Shown here: piece after piece, positions 40,310-48,978 of the stretch | Layout of the letters: every line of letters begins with the position of its first letter | How positions within the stretch are numbered: the stretch's first letter is position 1 | Source of the DNA: Nocardioides turkmenicus | GTDB lineage: Bacteria; Actinomycetota; Actinomycetes; Propionibacteriales; Nocardioidaceae | Direction of reading: 5' to 3' | NCBI RefSeq assembly: GCF_011045035.1 | Contig: NZ_JAALAA010000026.1 | Span: 1 to 60,598 of the forward strand | Length of the DNA stretch: 60,598 nt | Made by a program: the position numbers and the translations under genes | The notes under the pieces: model-generated | The model's input: only the letters and a program-made list of their open reading frames with translations | Database searches by the model: none | What the model was told of the DNA's origin: nothing

Positions 40310-42013
40310 ATGACGAGTACGACTTCGACGGATGCCCTGCTGGCCGCCCGGGATGCGCTGATCGCCCAGCGCCTCGACTACACCGGGGCGCTCGACACCT
40401 TCCGCTGGCCCGACGTGGGGGAGAGCTTCAACTTCGCCCACGACTGGTTCGACCCGATGGCACGGGGCAACGACGCTCCGGGGCTGGTCATCGCCGAGCC
40501 GGACGGGTCGCGGGCGGCGTACTCCTTCGACGAGCTGTCCCGGCGGTCGAACGCGGTGGCGCGCCACCTCCAGCGGCTCGGTGTCGGCCGGGGCGACAGC
40601 GTGATCGTCATGCTCGGCAACCAGGTCGAGCTGTGGGAGACGATGCTCGCGGCGATGAAGGTCGGCGCCGTCCTGATGCCGACGACGACAGCGGTCGGCA
40701 CGGCCGAGCTGGCGGACCGTCTCGACCGCGGCCGGGCGCGGGCGGTGGTCTGCAACGCCGAGGACACGGCGAAGTTCGACGGCGTCCCGGGCGACTATCT
40801 CCGGGTCTGCGTGGGGGAGCAGCAGGGCTGGCACGGGTACGCCGCGGCCGCCGCGGAGAGCCAGGAGCCGCTCGAGCACCCGGGCAACGCCACCAGCGAC
40901 GCGCTGCTGCTCTACTTCACCAGCGGCACCACCAGCCGCCCGAAGCTGGTGGAGCACACCCACTACACCTATCCGGTCGGGCACCTGTCGACGATGTACT
41001 GGCTCGGGCTCCGCCCCGGCGACGTGCACATGAACATCTCCAGCCCGGGCTGGGCCAAGCACGCCTGGTCGAACTTCTTCGCTCCCTGGCTCGCCGGCGC
41101 GACCGTCTTCGTCCTCAACTACACGCGCTTCGAGGCGGCCACGCTGCTGCAGCGGATCCGCGAGGAGCACGTCACCAGCATGTGCGCCCCGCCGACGGTG
41201 TGGCGGATGCTCATCCAGGCCGACCTCAGCGGCGGCTGCGGGTCGCTGCGCGAGGCGATCAGCGCAGGGGAGCCGCTCAACCCCGAGGTCATCAGCCAGG
41301 TACGCCAGGCCTGGGGCCTCACCATCCGCGACGGCTTCGGGCAGACCGAGATGACCGCGACGATCGCCAACAGTCCCGGCCAGCCGGTCCGTCCGGGCTC
41401 GATGGGACGCCCGCTCCCCGGCGTCCCGGTCGTCCTGGTCGACCCGGTCGAGGGCACCGTGATCGATGGCCCGGGCGAAGGCGAGCTCTGCCTCGACCTC
41501 TCCTCGCGGCCCGCCACCCTGATGACCGCCTACCGCGACGACGAGAAGCGCACCGCCGACGCGATGCGCGGTGGCTTCTTCCATACCGGCGACGTCGCCA
41601 GCCGCGACGCGGAGGGCTACATCACCTATGTCGGTCGCACCGACGACGTCTTCAAGGCCTCCGACTACAAGGTCTCGCCGTTCGAGCTCGAGTCGGTCCT
41701 GATCGAGCACCCCGCGGTGGCCGAGGCGGCGGTCGTCCCCGCCCCGGACCCGGTGCGGCTCGCGGTCCCCAAGGCGTACGTCTCGCTCACCGCCGGCCAC
41801 GAGCCGACCGCCGAGACCGCCCGGGCCATCCTCGAGTTCGCCCGCGACCACCTGCCGCCCTACCTGCGGGTGCGCCGCCTGGAGTTCTTCGACCTGCCCA
41901 AGACGATCTCCGGGAAGATCCGCCGCGTGGAGCTCCGGGTGCGCGAGCAGGACGTCGTCGACCAGCGGCCAGTCGGCGAGCACCGCTACGAGGACTTCTT
42001 CTCCCGCAGCTAG
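40310..42013 (+). CDS. Acyl-CoA synthetase, medium-chain (ACSM)-like AMP-forming ligase
   Basis: A 567-residue adenylate-forming enzyme. The phosphate loop is YFTSGTTSRPKLVEHTH near residue 203 (usual form SGTTGxPK), followed by GWAKHAWSNFFAPW, the DGFGQTEMTA motif near residue 342, GFFHTGDVASRDAEGYITYVGRTDDVFKASDYKVSP near 423 and the catalytic Lys in PKTISGKIRRVELR near 530. The EHTHYTYPVGH and WAKHAWS parts are closest to medium-chain acyl-CoA or acetyl-CoA-type synthetases. It makes acyl-CoA from a carboxylate, ATP and CoA. AGGAAGA precedes the ATG, and a 16-bp motif lies 33 nt upstream. It is convergent with tetR at 42023. Confidence 0.9.
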   Translation: MTSTTSTDALLAARDALIAQRLDYTGALDTFRWPDVGESFNFAHDWFDPMARGNDAPGLVIAEPDGSRAAYSFDELSRRSNAVARHLQRLGVGRGDSVIVMLGNQVELWETMLAAMKVGAVLMPTTTAVGTAELADRLDRGRARAVVCNAEDTAKFDGVPGDYLRVCVGEQQGWHGYAAAAAESQEPLEHPGNATSDALLLYFTSGTTSRPKLVEHTHYTYPVGHLSTMYWLGLRPGDVHMNISSPGWAKHAWSNFFAPWLAGATVFVLNYTRFEAATLLQRIREEHVTSMCAPPTVWRMLIQADLSGGCGSLREAISAGEPLNPEVISQVRQAWGLTIRDGFGQTEMTATIANSPGQPVRPGSMGRPLPGVPVVLVDPVEGTVIDGPGEGELCLDLSSRPATLMTAYRDDEKRTADAMRGGFFHTGDVASRDAEGYITYVGRTDDVFKASDYKVSPFELESVLIEHPAVAEAAVVPAPDPVRLAVPKAYVSLTAGHEPTAETARAILEFARDHLPPYLRVRRLEFFDLPKTISGKIRRVELRVREQDVVDQRPVGEHRYEDFFSRS

Positions 42014-42022
42014 CGGGACGCC

Positions 42023-42583
42023 CTAGGCCTGAGCCACCAGGCGCCGGACGCTCTCGACGACGATCTCCCGGCAGCGGGCACGGCTCGGCCGGCGTACGAG
42101 GGCCAGCTCCGGGGTGTGCAGGTGCCAGCTCATCGCGAGGGCGCGGACCTCGGTGAGCAACTCGAGCGGGGAGTAGGCCGACGTGAGCCTCCCGGCGCGC
42201 TGCGCCTCCTCGATCTTGGCGAGCTTCGCGTCGTTGGAGGCGACGATCGCCGGGAGCTTCCCGTCAGGCCGCTCGAGCTGGTACCACGTGGTCAGCCGCA
42301 GCGTCGTGGGGAAGCGCTCGTAGAGGTCGAAGGAGCGTCCGGCGTAGCCGGGAAGGTCGGTGGCGTCGAACTCGACCTCGTCGACGAACGCGAGCACCCG
42401 GTGGGCGAAGACGGCGTCGAAGAGCTCGTCCTTGGTGCCGAAGTACTTGTAGATCAGCGCCTTGTTCGCCTGCGCCGCATCCGCGATCCGGTCGACGCGT
42501 GAGCCGGCGATGCCGTACGCCGCGAACTCGGCCTCGGCGGCGTCGAGGATGCGTGCGCGGGTCGCCTCGGAGTCTCTGGCCAT
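42023..42583 (-). CDS. TetR family regulator of the adjacent MFS exporter
   Basis: A 186-residue TetR repressor with the HTH at ARILDAAEAEFAAYGIAGSRVDRIADAAQANKALIYKYFGTKDELF (residues 10-54) and a TetR_C helical ligand domain. It is divergent from the MFS gene at 42684. Two similar dyads built on AAC-N-AAC/GTT-N-GTT lie in the 100-nt gap, one before each gene. This is the classic local-repressor-plus-exporter arrangement, so it should be released by the exported compound. Confidence 0.92.
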   Translation of the reverse strand: MARDSEATRARILDAAEAEFAAYGIAGSRVDRIADAAQANKALIYKYFGTKDELFDAVFAHRVLAFVDEVEFDATDLPGYAGRSFDLYERFPTTLRLTTWYQLERPDGKLPAIVASNDAKLAKIEEAQRAGRLTSAYSPLELLTEVRALAMSWHLHTPELALVRRPSRARCREIVVESVRRLVAQA

Positions 42584-42598
42584 GCACCCACTCTAAAG

Positions 42599-42616
42599 CA
42601 AGTAACTAGTTAGTTG
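42599..42616. promoter_or_regulatory. TetR operator 1
   Basis: CAAGTAACTAGTTAGTTG is an 18-bp palindrome with 16 of 18 symmetric positions, 15 nt before the tetR start. It probably mediates autoregulation. Confidence 0.65.
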
Positions 42617-42647
42617 TCTTTTCTCGCGATCGGTGTTTCACTGAAAG

Positions 42648-42665
42648 CAACCAACTCGTTAGTTA
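42648..42665. promoter_or_regulatory. TetR operator 2
   Basis: CAACCAACTCGTTAGTTA has the same AAC/GTT half-sites as operator 1 (12 of 18 symmetric) and lies 18 nt before the MFS ATG, where binding would block that promoter. Confidence 0.6.
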
Positions 42666-42683
42666 CTTAGGAGCAGTGCACCC

Positions 42684-44126
42684 ATGTTTCCAACACGCCC
42701 GAGCGGCGCCCGGCACCGAGCGATCGTGCTCATGGTGATCCTCGGCTGCCAGCTGATGATGACCCTCGACGCCTCGATCGTGACCACGGCACTCACCCAC
42801 ATCAAGGCAGAGCTCGGGTTCACCGACTCGTCGTTGTCGTGGATCCAGAACGCGTACGTCCTCGCCTTCGGCGGCCTCCTCCTGCTCGGCGCTCGTGCTG
42901 GTGACCTGCTCGGCAGGCGCCGCGTGTTCATCGCCGGCACGGTGCTGTTCACGGCTGCCTCGCTCCTGGCCGGGCTCGCGCCGTCCGCCGGTCTTCTGAT
43001 CGCAGCGCGGGCACTGCAGGGGCTGGCCTCGGCGTTCGCCATCCCGTCGACGTTGGCGCTCCTCATCACGAGCTTCCCCGAGCCCGAGGAGCGCACCCGG
43101 GCCATCGCGATCTACAGCGCGGTGATCGGCGCCGGCGCCAGCGTCGGGATCATCGTCGGCGGCGTCTTCACCGAGTATCTCTCCTGGCGTTGGGGTCTCC
43201 TGATCAACGTCCCGCTCGGAGTCGTGATCCTGGCGCTCTCACCGCGCTTTCTGCCGGAGACCGAGCGTCAGCCCGGCCGGGTCGACATGCTGGGCGCCCT
43301 GACCGTCACGGTCGGCATGTCGGCACTGGTCTACGGACTGGTCGAGGCCGCCGAGATCGGCTGGGCGAGCGCTCGCACGCTGCTCCCGCTGACCGCGGCC
43401 GTGGTCCTGCTCGCCGCCTTCGTGCTCATCGAGCTGCGAGCCACCCAGCCGATCGTGCCGATCCGGCTCTTCGCCAGCGTGCAGCGCTCGGGGGCGTACG
43501 TCAGCCGGATCCTGATCGTCGGCGCGATGTTCTCGACGTTCTACTTCCTCTCGCAGTATCTGCAGAACGTGCGTGGACTCAGCCCGCTCGCCACCGGCCT
43601 CGTCTTCATCCCGTTGACGGGCATGTTCTTCGCGATGGTGTACGTCGTGCGCCGGGCCACCCCGATGGTCAGCAGGTCCGGGCTGCTGCTGACCTCGCTG
43701 GCGACCGCTGGGATCGGCATGGCCTGGCTGAGCCGGATCGACGCGACGACCTCGGTCGCCTCGATCCTGCCGCCGTTGCTCGTCCTGGGCGTGGGCCAGG
43801 GCATCGCCATCATCCTCCTCACCGACTTCGGCATGGCGGAGGTCGACCCGGGAGACGCGGGCGCGGCCTCCGGTCTGGTCAACACGGCCCATCAGCTCGG
43901 CGGGTCGATCGGGCTCGCGCTGCTCACCGTCGTCTACGGCAGCGCCGTCCACCACGACCCGGCTCCGGACGCCGTCACCCAGGCCCATGGCTTCGCGGCC
44001 GTCTTCGACGTCGCGACCGGGTTCTACGCCCTGGCCGTCGTGGTCGCCCTGGTCGTCCTCGTGGCCGACCGCCGGCGAGCGGGTCGGCCGAGGCCGTCGG
44101 CGCCGGTGGTCGCCGCGTCCCGGTGA
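42684..44126 (+). CDS. MFS transporter, DHA2 (EmrB/QacA) type
   Basis: 480 residues with fourteen helices. Helix 1 has MMTLDASIVTTALTHI, a DHA2 motif-D1 variant; the helix 2-3 loop has ARAGDLLGRRRVFIAG (motif A); helix 5 has GAGASVGIIVGGVFTEYLSWRW (motif C). It should export a drug-like compound by proton antiport. It is divergent from its likely TetR repressor with two operators between. It ends 7 nt from the convergent thioesterase gene. It is a different subtype from the exporter at 34932 and lacks that protein's Cys/His tail. Confidence 0.92.
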   Translation: MFPTRPSGARHRAIVLMVILGCQLMMTLDASIVTTALTHIKAELGFTDSSLSWIQNAYVLAFGGLLLLGARAGDLLGRRRVFIAGTVLFTAASLLAGLAPSAGLLIAARALQGLASAFAIPSTLALLITSFPEPEERTRAIAIYSAVIGAGASVGIIVGGVFTEYLSWRWGLLINVPLGVVILALSPRFLPETERQPGRVDMLGALTVTVGMSALVYGLVEAAEIGWASARTLLPLTAAVVLLAAFVLIELRATQPIVPIRLFASVQRSGAYVSRILIVGAMFSTFYFLSQYLQNVRGLSPLATGLVFIPLTGMFFAMVYVVRRATPMVSRSGLLLTSLATAGIGMAWLSRIDATTSVASILPPLLVLGVGQGIAIILLTDFGMAEVDPGDAGAASGLVNTAHQLGGSIGLALLTVVYGSAVHHDPAPDAVTQAHGFAAVFDVATGFYALAVVVALVVLVADRRRAGRPRPSAPVVAASR

Positions 44127-44133
44127 CCAGCTG

Positions 44134-44901
44134 TCACGGGCGCACGGTCAGGCACTGCGTACTGATGCCGAAGACGCCCCGCTCGTCGTGGAGCACGGTG
44201 GTGGTCACACCCGCCCCTTCCGGGCCGAAGGAGACCGTCGTGTCGAGCCCGAGCCAGCCGTCGGTCGGCGCCCGGAAGAGGTGCGCGGTGAGGTCGAGGT
44301 TCGGAAAGCTCACGTCCTCCGGGTCGACGCGGACGGCGACACCGTTGGTGATGTCGAGAAGGCCGGCGACCTGCGCCAGCCGGCTCACGTCCTCGTCCAC
44401 GACGAGCGGGTGCGGCGTACGCACCCAGGCCTGCGCCCGTCCCGGGCCGAGGTCGTGACGGCGCACCTCGACGGAGGCGATGAAGCCCCCGTCCCACACC
44501 GTGGTCATGTCCCAGTCGGGCAACGCGTCCGGTGCGGGCAGGGGCGCGTGGTGGGTGCCCGAGAGGTCCGCGGTCGGGTAGCCGGCGGTCAGCCAGGCGC
44601 GCATCAGCACGACGGGCCGTCCGCCGTGGCAGGCCCGCGCCTCGACGAGCTCGATCGTGCGGCCGGCGCGGAGCACGGCGACCTCGACGTGGACCGGCTC
44701 GAGCGGGATCGTGCCGAGGATGTCGTAGCTGATCCGGGTGACCTGGAGCCCGTCGTCACGGCGGGCGTCACGGTCGCGCTCGACCTCGTGCGCGAGCACC
44801 CCGAGCAGGGTGGCGATGTGCTGCGTGCCCGGGTCCCAGGCGCCGCCGACGTGCTCGGTCGGGGTGAACGTGTGCGGACCGGTCCGGTGCCAGTAGCCCA
44901 T
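44134..44901 (-). CDS. Acyl-CoA thioesterase-like double hot-dog protein
   Basis: 255 residues. Two hot-dog halves are suggested: first EHVGGAWDPGTQHIATLLGVLAHEVE with RISYDILGTIPLEPVHVEVAVLRAGRTIELVEA, second VSRLAQVAGLLDITNGVAVRVD with SFPNLDLTAHLFRAP and the LGLDTTVSFGPEGAGVTTTVLHDERG block. This matches TesB/Acyl-CoA thioesterase-3 domain proteins, which hydrolyse acyl-CoA to free acid and CoA. Its ATG overlaps the stop of the acyl-CoA synthetase (TGATG), so the two are co-translated. An acyl-CoA making and breaking pair may balance CoA pools or edit substrates. Confidence 0.85.
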   Translation of the reverse strand: MGYWHRTGPHTFTPTEHVGGAWDPGTQHIATLLGVLAHEVERDRDARRDDGLQVTRISYDILGTIPLEPVHVEVAVLRAGRTIELVEARACHGGRPVVLMRAWLTAGYPTADLSGTHHAPLPAPDALPDWDMTTVWDGGFIASVEVRRHDLGPGRAQAWVRTPHPLVVDEDVSRLAQVAGLLDITNGVAVRVDPEDVSFPNLDLTAHLFRAPTDGWLGLDTTVSFGPEGAGVTTTVLHDERGVFGISTQCLTVRP

Positions 44902-46529
44902 CAGAGGCCGAGCAGCGCGACGCTCTGCTCGCGCATGTCGATCTTGCGGACCTTGCCGGTCACCGTCATCGGGAACTCGTCGACGATGAGGACGTAGCGC
45001 GGCGACTTGTAGTGCGCGAGCTTGCCGTGGGCGAAGGCCCGGACGGCGTCGGCGTCCAGCGGCTCGGCGCCGGGGCGCATCCGGATCCAGGCGCAGAGCT
45101 CCTCGCCGTACTTCTCGTCCGGGACGCCGACGACCTGGGCCTCGGCGATGTCGGGGTGGGTGAAGAGGAACTCCTCGATCTCGCGCGGGTAGATGTTCTC
45201 GCCGCCGCGGATGACCATGTCCTTGATCCGGCCGACGACCACGCAGTAGCCGTCCTCGCGCATGACGGCCAGGTCGCCGGTGTGCATCCAGCCGTCGGCG
45301 TCGATCGCCTCGGCGGTCTTCGTCTCGTCGTCCCAGTAGCCGAGCATCACCGAGTAGCCGCGGGTGCAGAACTCGCCTGCGGTGCCGCGGGGGACGACCT
45401 CGCCGGTGGCCGGGTCGACGATCTTGATCTCGACGTGCGGCGCGGCCCGACCGATCGTCTCGGTGCGCCGCTCGAGGTCGTCGTCGGTGCGGGTCTGGCA
45501 GGAGACGGGCGAGGTCTCGGTCATCCCGTACGCGATCGCGACCTCGCTCATGTGCATCTCGCTCACGCAGCGCTTCATGACCTCGATCGGGCACAGCGCG
45601 CCGGCCATGATCCCGGTGCGCAGCGTGGAGAGGTCGAACGAGGCGAACTCCGGGTCGTCCTGCATCGCGATGAACATCGTCGGCACGCCGTAGAGCGCCG
45701 TGCACTTCTCGTCCTGGACCGTCTGCAGGGTCGTACGCGGGTCGAAGCCGGGGCCCGGAATCACCATGGTGGCGCCGTGGGTGGTGCAGCCGAGGTTCGC
45801 CATCACCATGCCGAAGCAGTGGTAGAAGGGCACCGGGATGCACAGCCGGTCCTGCTCGGTGAAGTGGATCGTCTCGGTGACGAAGAAGCCGTTGTTGAGG
45901 ATGTTGCGGTGCGACAGCGTCGCGCCTTTCGGGAAGCCGGTGGTCCCCGACGTGTACTGGATGTTGATCGCGTCGTTCGGGTCGAGCGGGTAGTCGACGT
46001 GGTCGGCCAGCCGCTCGCCGCGGCCCGCGGACAGCAGGGCGTCCCACTCCGGCGTACCCAGGAAGATCGTCTTCTCCAGGGCACCGCAGTCGGCCTCGAC
46101 CTCGCCGACGAGCTTCACGTAGTCGCTGGTCTTGAACGACGTGGCGCTGATCAGCAGGCGCACCCCGGACTGGTTGAGCGCGTAGGCGAGCTCGTGGGTG
46201 CGGTAGGCCGGGTTGATGTTGACCAGGATCGCGCCGATCTTCGCGGTGGCGAACTGGACCATCGTCCACTCCGCGCAGTTCGGAGCCCAGATGCCGACCC
46301 GGTCACCCTTGCCGATGCCCGCCTTGCGGAGGCCGACCGCGAGGGCGTCGACGTCCGCGTTCAGCGACGCGTAGGTCCAGCGGCGTCCGCTGGCGATCTC
46401 GACGAGCGCCTCACGGTCGCCGTGGCGGGCGACGGTGCGCTCGAAGTTGGCTCCGATCGTCTCCTCGAGCAGCGGGACGTCGATGTCGCCGCGAGCCGAC
46501 GATGCGGTGATGGGTGAGGTCTCGGTCAT
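44901..46529 (-). CDS. Fatty-acyl-CoA synthetase, AMP-binding (ACSF2/FadD-like)
   Basis: 542 residues. The P-loop INIQYTSGTTGFPKGATLSH is near residue 187, with VPFYHCFGMVMANLGC near 232, AYGMTETSPVS near 337, DGWMHTGDLAVMREDGYCVVVGRIKDMVIRGGENIYPREIEEFL near 417 and the catalytic Lys in FPMTVTGKVRKIDMRE near 525. These are strong fatty-acyl-CoA synthetase landmarks of the ACSF2 branch. It activates medium or long acids with ATP and CoA. The gene is followed by a coupled thioesterase. Copy 2 of the 16-bp motif lies 34 nt before its ATG, the same spacing as at 40310. Confidence 0.93.
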   Translation of the reverse strand: MTETSPITASSARGDIDVPLLEETIGANFERTVARHGDREALVEIASGRRWTYASLNADVDALAVGLRKAGIGKGDRVGIWAPNCAEWTMVQFATAKIGAILVNINPAYRTHELAYALNQSGVRLLISATSFKTSDYVKLVGEVEADCGALEKTIFLGTPEWDALLSAGRGERLADHVDYPLDPNDAINIQYTSGTTGFPKGATLSHRNILNNGFFVTETIHFTEQDRLCIPVPFYHCFGMVMANLGCTTHGATMVIPGPGFDPRTTLQTVQDEKCTALYGVPTMFIAMQDDPEFASFDLSTLRTGIMAGALCPIEVMKRCVSEMHMSEVAIAYGMTETSPVSCQTRTDDDLERRTETIGRAAPHVEIKIVDPATGEVVPRGTAGEFCTRGYSVMLGYWDDETKTAEAIDADGWMHTGDLAVMREDGYCVVVGRIKDMVIRGGENIYPREIEEFLFTHPDIAEAQVVGVPDEKYGEELCAWIRMRPGAEPLDADAVRAFAHGKLAHYKSPRYVLIVDEFPMTVTGKVRKIDMREQSVALLGL

Positions 46530-46563
46530 GCCGCGAGCATGACCGAGACCGTGGTGTCCGCCA

Positions 46564-46579
46564 CACCCCCGAAAGAGGG
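46564..46579 (-). promoter_or_regulatory. CCCTCYTHCGGGGGTR element, copy 2 (acyl-CoA synthetase)
   Basis: On the minus strand CCCTCTTTCGGGGGTG ends 34 nt before the ATG at 46529. It differs from copy 1 at two positions and has the same orientation and spacing relative to the gene it precedes. It lies between the transporter stop and the synthetase start. Confidence 0.6.
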
Positions 46580-46583
46580 TGGA

Positions 46584-47900
46584 TCAGGCGGGGACCGGCT
46601 CCGCGTCGAGCTCCACGCGGCTGGTCTCCTTCGCGACCAGCAGGCAGACGACGCTCAGCAGGGCCAGAGCGGTGAGGAAGTACGCGATCCCGTCGGTGCC
46701 CCACCGGGCCAGCAGGTCCTCGGCGATGACCAGCGGGACGGCGCCGCCGAGGATGCCCGCGATGTTGTAGCCCAGACCGGCGCCGGTGTAGCGGTACTTC
46801 GCCTGGAACGTCTCGGGCAGGAACGCCGCGATCGGACCGTAGTTGAGGCCGAGCACGCACAGCAGCAGGCTGTTGCCGAGCGCGAAGCTCGCGAAGCTGC
46901 CCGGCTCCATGACGCCGAACGCCAGCGGGCCGGCGACCACGCCGAAGGCGGCGCCGAGGAGCAGCACCGCACGGCGGCCGAGCACGTCGGAGAGCCAGGC
47001 GGAGAGGATCACCGTCACGCTCATCGCGAACGCGGCCACGATGACGCCGAGCAGCGCCTGGGTCATGCTCAGGCCGAGGGTGCCGACGGCGTGGGCGACC
47101 ATGAAGCTCGCGCCGGTGTAGAAGGCGCCGAAGACGATCGCCATGATGCCGCCGCCGAGCAGCACCTGGCGCCACTGGTCCCGGATGCAGCCGAGGAACG
47201 GGAGCGCGCTGCGGGTGCCGGCCGACTGCACCTTCTTGAACGACGGGGTCTCGGCGATGTTGAGCCGCACCCACAGGCCGACACCGATCAGCACGGCGCT
47301 GGCCAGGAACGGGATCCGCCAGCCCCAGGCGGCGAAGGCGTCGGGCTCCATGAGCCGGAAGGTGGTCAGCATGGCGCCGGCGGCGATGATCAGGCCCAGG
47401 CTGGGACCGAGCTGCGGGAACATGCTGTAGCGGCCGCGCTGGCCGTGGGCGGCGTACTCCGTGGTGAGGAGGGCCGCGCCGGCCCACTCGCCGCCGAGCG
47501 CGATGCCCTGCAGGGCGCGCAGCACGACCAGGATCACCACGGCGCTCTTGCCGATCGTCTCCACGCTCGGGATGAGGCCGATCGCGAACGTCGAGGTGCC
47601 CATGATCAGCAGGGTCGTGATCAGCGTCGCCTTGCGGCCGATCCGGTCGCCGTAGTGACCGAAGAGGATCGCCCCGAGCGGCCGGAAGACGAACGCGACA
47701 CCGAACGTCGCGATCGAGGCCAGGGTGCCTTCCGGACCGCCCATGGACGGGAAGAAGATGGCGTTGAAGACGAGTGCTGCGGCGAGTCCGTAGATGAGGA
47801 AGTCGTAGAACTCGATGGTGGTGCCGGTCAGTGACGCCGTCGCGACGCGGCGCATGGTGCGCCCGTCGACCTCGGCTCGGTTAGCCGCGATTTGGGCCAT
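46584..47900 (-). CDS. MHS family MFS transporter (metabolite:H+ symporter)
   Basis: About 438 residues. The N-terminus has RRVATASLTGTTIEFYDFLIYGLAAALVF and later GHYGDRIGRKATLITTLLIMG (motif A), ALQGIALGGEWAGAALLTTEYA and GRYSMFPQLGPSLGLIIAAGAM, all hallmarks of the MHS/ProP-ShiA branch. It imports an organic acid or osmolyte with protons. The ATG at 47900 is chosen because GTAGGAGG lies just upstream. Two copies of the 16-bp motif and a CRP-like site lie between it and the divergent LuxR gene. Next to acyl-CoA synthetases, a carboxylate substrate is likely. Confidence 0.92.
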   Translation of the reverse strand: MAQIAANRAEVDGRTMRRVATASLTGTTIEFYDFLIYGLAAALVFNAIFFPSMGGPEGTLASIATFGVAFVFRPLGAILFGHYGDRIGRKATLITTLLIMGTSTFAIGLIPSVETIGKSAVVILVVLRALQGIALGGEWAGAALLTTEYAAHGQRGRYSMFPQLGPSLGLIIAAGAMLTTFRLMEPDAFAAWGWRIPFLASAVLIGVGLWVRLNIAETPSFKKVQSAGTRSALPFLGCIRDQWRQVLLGGGIMAIVFGAFYTGASFMVAHAVGTLGLSMTQALLGVIVAAFAMSVTVILSAWLSDVLGRRAVLLLGAAFGVVAGPLAFGVMEPGSFASFALGNSLLLCVLGLNYGPIAAFLPETFQAKYRYTGAGLGYNIAGILGGAVPLVIAEDLLARWGTDGIAYFLTALALLSVVCLLVAKETSRVELDAEPVPA

Positions 47901-47959
47901 GATCGTGCCTCCTACTCGGATTGGTGCACCGAGTGTTGGGGCAGTCACAACGTGTCCGA

Positions 47960-47989
47960 TACCCCCGGACGAGTGCCCTCGAAAGAGGG
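47960..47989 (-). promoter_or_regulatory. Two tandem CCCTCYTHCGGGGGTR-like elements between MHS transporter and luxR
   Basis: On the minus strand CCCTCTTTCGAGGGCA (47989-47974) is followed directly by CTCGTCCGGGGGTA (47973-47960), each close to part of the 16-bp consensus. They lie 59-89 nt before the transporter start and 47-77 nt before the LuxR start, so one protein could control both genes. Confidence 0.5.
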
Positions 47990-48008
47990 GGTGTGCCTCT
48001 TGTTGCCT

Positions 48009-48024
48009 GTGATGATCGTCACTT
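48009..48024. promoter_or_regulatory. CRP-like operator upstream of luxR
   Basis: TGTGATGATCGTCACT matches TGTGA-N6-TCACA at all but the last position. It ends 12 nt before the luxR ATG, where binding would be expected to repress. Confidence 0.5.
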
Positions 48025-48036
48025 ACGCTCGGCGTC

Positions 48037-48924
48037 ATGAGCACCAGCACCATCGCCGCAGAGGCGCCGTACGACGGGTCCCGGATCGCCCAGACGCTGG
48101 CCTCGTTCCGGACCGCGTCCGGGCTGGATCTCGCCTTCGGTGGTCCGGTCCGCGGTGACGGCACCGCCATCGACATCACCGCGACCTGCGGCGCGAAGGG
48201 CGCCTCGCTGCGCGGTCTCCGGGTCGTCAACGGGGAGGGCCTGGGTGGGAAGACCCTGCAGACCCGTCAGCCCGGCTCGGTCGACCACTACTACAGCGCG
48301 CGTGGGATCACCCACCTCTACGACACCGCCGTCGCTCAGGAGCAGATCCAGACGGTGGCCGCCCTGCCGATCCTGGTCGACCGGAGTCCGCGGATGCTCA
48401 TCTACCTCGCCTCCCGGTCGCGGGTCGGTCTCGGCGGCGTCTGGTTCGACGCGCTGCGACCGCTGATCCGCACGCTCGAGCGGGAGATCCTGATCGACGA
48501 CGAGGTGCGCAACCGGCTCTCCAGGCTGGCCCCTGCACCCTCTCCGGCTCCGAGCGCGGTCGACGCCGCGGCGAAGCGTGATCTCGCCGAGCGCCGGGAG
48601 ATGGCCGCGGAGCTCACCGACCTGGCCGGCCAGGTGATGGACCCGGACGTACGCAGCCGCCTGGAGGCCATGGTGCAGCGGCTCACCGGCGCGCCGGGGG
48701 AGCGGAAGCCGGCTCAGCTGGCCCCCGTCGTACGGCTGGCGGCGCGCGAGATCGACGTGCTCCGGCAAGTGGCGCTCGGGAGCAGCAACCGCGAGGCGGC
48801 CGAGGCTCTCGGGATCGTGGAGAGCACCGTGAAGTCCTATCTCAAGAGCGCGACCCGCAAGCTCAACGCGAACAACCGGGTCCACGCCGTGCGGATGGCG
48901 CGCGAGGCCGGACTCATCGACTGA
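48037..48924 (+). CDS. LuxR family transcriptional regulator (GAF-like N-terminus, RamA-like)
   Basis: 295 residues. The C-terminal LuxR helix-turn-helix is LAAREIDVLRQVALGSSNREAAEALGIVESTVKSYLKSATRKLNANNRVHAVRMA (residues 232-288). The N-terminal 150 residues look like a GAF-type sensor (ASGLDLAFGGP, GLGGKTLQTRQPG, AALPILVDRSPRMLIYLASR), followed by a charged helical linker. The architecture and length are those of corynebacterial RamA, an activator of acetate and propionate genes that binds C-run/G-run sites. Four promoters nearby carry such a site, including its own divergent region. It is therefore the best candidate regulator of the acyl-CoA synthetases and MHS transporter. Confidence 0.88.
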   Translation: MSTSTIAAEAPYDGSRIAQTLASFRTASGLDLAFGGPVRGDGTAIDITATCGAKGASLRGLRVVNGEGLGGKTLQTRQPGSVDHYYSARGITHLYDTAVAQEQIQTVAALPILVDRSPRMLIYLASRSRVGLGGVWFDALRPLIRTLEREILIDDEVRNRLSRLAPAPSPAPSAVDAAAKRDLAERREMAAELTDLAGQVMDPDVRSRLEAMVQRLTGAPGERKPAQLAPVVRLAAREIDVLRQVALGSSNREAAEALGIVESTVKSYLKSATRKLNANNRVHAVRMAREAGLID

Positions 48925-48929
48925 CGCCG

Positions 48930-48945
48930 CCCTCCTACGGGGGTA
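48930..48945 (+). promoter_or_regulatory. CCCTCYTHCGGGGGTR element, copy 4 (araC)
   Basis: CCCTCCTACGGGGGTA ends 33 nt before the AraC ATG at 48979, the same spacing as before the acyl-CoA synthetases. It lies 6 nt after the LuxR stop. Confidence 0.6.
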
Positions 48946-48978
48946 CCGCCCGACGAGCCGGGTGCGCAGTATCTCGGC

